Source: Patescibacteria group bacterium (lineage in GTDB: Bacteria; Patescibacteriota; Minisyncoccia; Minisyncoccales; JAGOPM01). Taken from it: a stretch of 6,199 nt of DNA. A program made the translations under genes and the position numbers. Location of the stretch: contig JAKLGF010000028.1 in the NCBI GenBank assembly GCA_022710815.1, positions 1 to 6,199 on the forward strand. Reading direction: 5' to 3'. Below the pieces are notes generated by a model that searched no databases, had not been told where the DNA came from, and saw only the letters and a program-made list of their open reading frames with translations. Shown piece after piece: positions 5,512 through 6,199 of the stretch (positions are counted from its first letter, which is position 1; every line of letters begins with the position of its first letter).

Positions 5512-6183
5512 CTAACCACTGCCCATAGGATCTAAATCTGGATTAAGCATTGTCTGAACTCTTTCTAATCTGTAGCTTTCAATAAAGACTAAACCGCTCA
5601 TTAATATTATTCCTAAAATAACCAAGGCCCAGATAAACTTCTTGTTAGCACTAGAAACTACCAGCATAGTAAAAACATAGGCAGCCATAACCATGAGATT
5701 ACTCATGTCTTTTTGCAGAATTATTGGAAAGAATATTACTGCATTAATTGCTAAAAACAAAAAGAAATCCTTCCATTTTTTGATAGGATTGTCGGAAATA
5801 AAGGCAGCTAGAAATAAGATTGAAGCTAGTTTTAAAAAGTCTGAGGGCTGGAGAGTCATTATTCCTAAATTAATCCAGCGCTGAGCTCCTCTAATCTTTA
5901 ATCCAATTACTGGTAAAAAAACAACTAGACACAAAACAATACTAATAACTAAAAAAGGAAGGGATTTTTTCTTAAACCATTCCATATCCTTTTTGTAGCA
6001 AGCCAATCCTATTATCAAAGCCAGAATAGTAAAAACCATTATCTTGAATAAATAGACTCCGGCATTGCCAAACTGCTTCATTGATAATGGAGCTGAAGCA
6101 TCAGCCAATACCAAAATCCCGATGACCATAAGGATCAAAACGGTTGAAAGTATATAATAGTTAGGTTGTAAAGAGCTTCTCAT
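5512..6183 (-). CDS. ftsW: FtsW/RodA-family SEDS protein, N-terminal part ending at in-frame TAG
   Basis: This is the first 223 codons of a SEDS protein, a polytopic enzyme that polymerises lipid II glycan strands with a partner class B penicillin-binding protein. About seven membrane spans are visible (near 9-27, 44-62, 75-95, 115-130, 138-156, 161-177, 183-201). Family signatures are RGAQRWINLG at 98-107, QPSDFLKLA at 112-120, QKDMSN at 157-162 (usually QPDLGT) and RVQTMLNPDLDPMGSG at 208-223. Homologues continue this last block with Tyr-Gln; here the next codon is TAG (5512-5514), then CAA. The start is supported by AAGGA at 6195-6199, 11 bases before ATG. Order with murG directly downstream fits a dcw cluster and favours FtsW over RodA. 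Alone, this fragment lacks the catalytic-loop Asp and could not be active. Confidence 0.9.
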   Translation of the reverse strand: MRSSLQPNYYILSTVLILMVIGILVLADASAPLSMKQFGNAGVYLFKIMVFTILALIIGLACYKKDMEWFKKKSLPFLVISIVLCLVVFLPVIGLKIRGAQRWINLGIMTLQPSDFLKLASILFLAAFISDNPIKKWKDFFLFLAINAVIFFPIILQKDMSNLMVMAAYVFTMLVVSSANKKFIWALVILGIILMSGLVFIESYRLERVQTMLNPDLDPMGSG

Positions 6184-6199
6184 TTTTGTTATTTCCTTG

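Noticed and set aside
5107..6183. Genuine split of ftsW into two separately translated proteins
   Set aside because: The two parts are in one frame separated by one stop codon, no good SD precedes the second part, and the break lies inside a conserved loop rather than at a domain edge.
614..6183. Alternative genetic code (UGA as Gly, or UAG as an amino acid)
   Set aside because: TGA ends gltX in a normal ATGA junction, and TAG ends xer right before a terminator, so both act as stops here.

Overview
The window is a compact, AT-rich bacterial chromosome segment. It holds ordinary housekeeping genes (a Xer-type tyrosine recombinase, glutamyl-tRNA synthetase, MurG and an FtsW/RodA-family SEDS protein) and several small proteins I cannot assign. 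Tight packing, 1-4 bp gene junctions, short proteins of unknown family and a lone Xer gene would suit a reduced-genome bacterium such as a Patescibacteria/CPR lineage. That placement is inference from style, not from a marker. TGA and TAG both end apparently normal genes here, so the standard bacterial code fits and the UGA-to-Gly code of some CPR groups does not.

Layout. At 48-421 (+) two small genes overlap by ATGA: a 41-residue basic protein and an 83-residue protein with two membrane segments, each with a strong Shine-Dalgarno (SD) sequence. At 422-613 there is a hairpin-rich stretch ending in a probably bidirectional terminator. At 614-1558 (-) lies a complete Xer recombinase gene. Just upstream, at 1587-1614, is a 28-bp sequence with the 11-6-11 architecture of a chromosomal dif site. 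At 1674-3553 (-) gltX overlaps by ATGA a small exported protein. At 3554-3644 a divergent promoter region serves gltX and a small + strand gene (3645-3968). At 3839-6183 (-) ftsW and murG follow each other two bases apart, a fragment of a dcw-type (division and cell wall) cluster.

Four points stand out. (1) The dif-like site beside a single xer gene suggests a self-contained chromosome-dimer resolution module like XerH/difH or XerS/difSL. (2) ftsW is split by one in-frame TAG exactly where the family normally has Tyr, with perfect family sequence on both sides. (3) murG has lost its expected stop: it reads through its own apparent terminator and 130 bp into the convergent + strand gene, and one extra A would restore a normal end. 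(4) The small + strand genes have strong SDs, while gltX, xer and murG have none visible; gltX looks nearly leaderless. Points 2 and 3 hit adjacent wall-synthesis genes, so sequence error must be excluded before any biology is claimed.

How the genes work together: FtsW (septal glycan polymerase) and MurG (lipid II synthesis) act in the same peptidoglycan pathway. Xer with dif would act at the same septum to resolve chromosome dimers. GltX supplies Glu-tRNA. No mobile element, CRISPR array, rRNA or tRNA was seen, and no gene-free stretch exceeds 300 bases.
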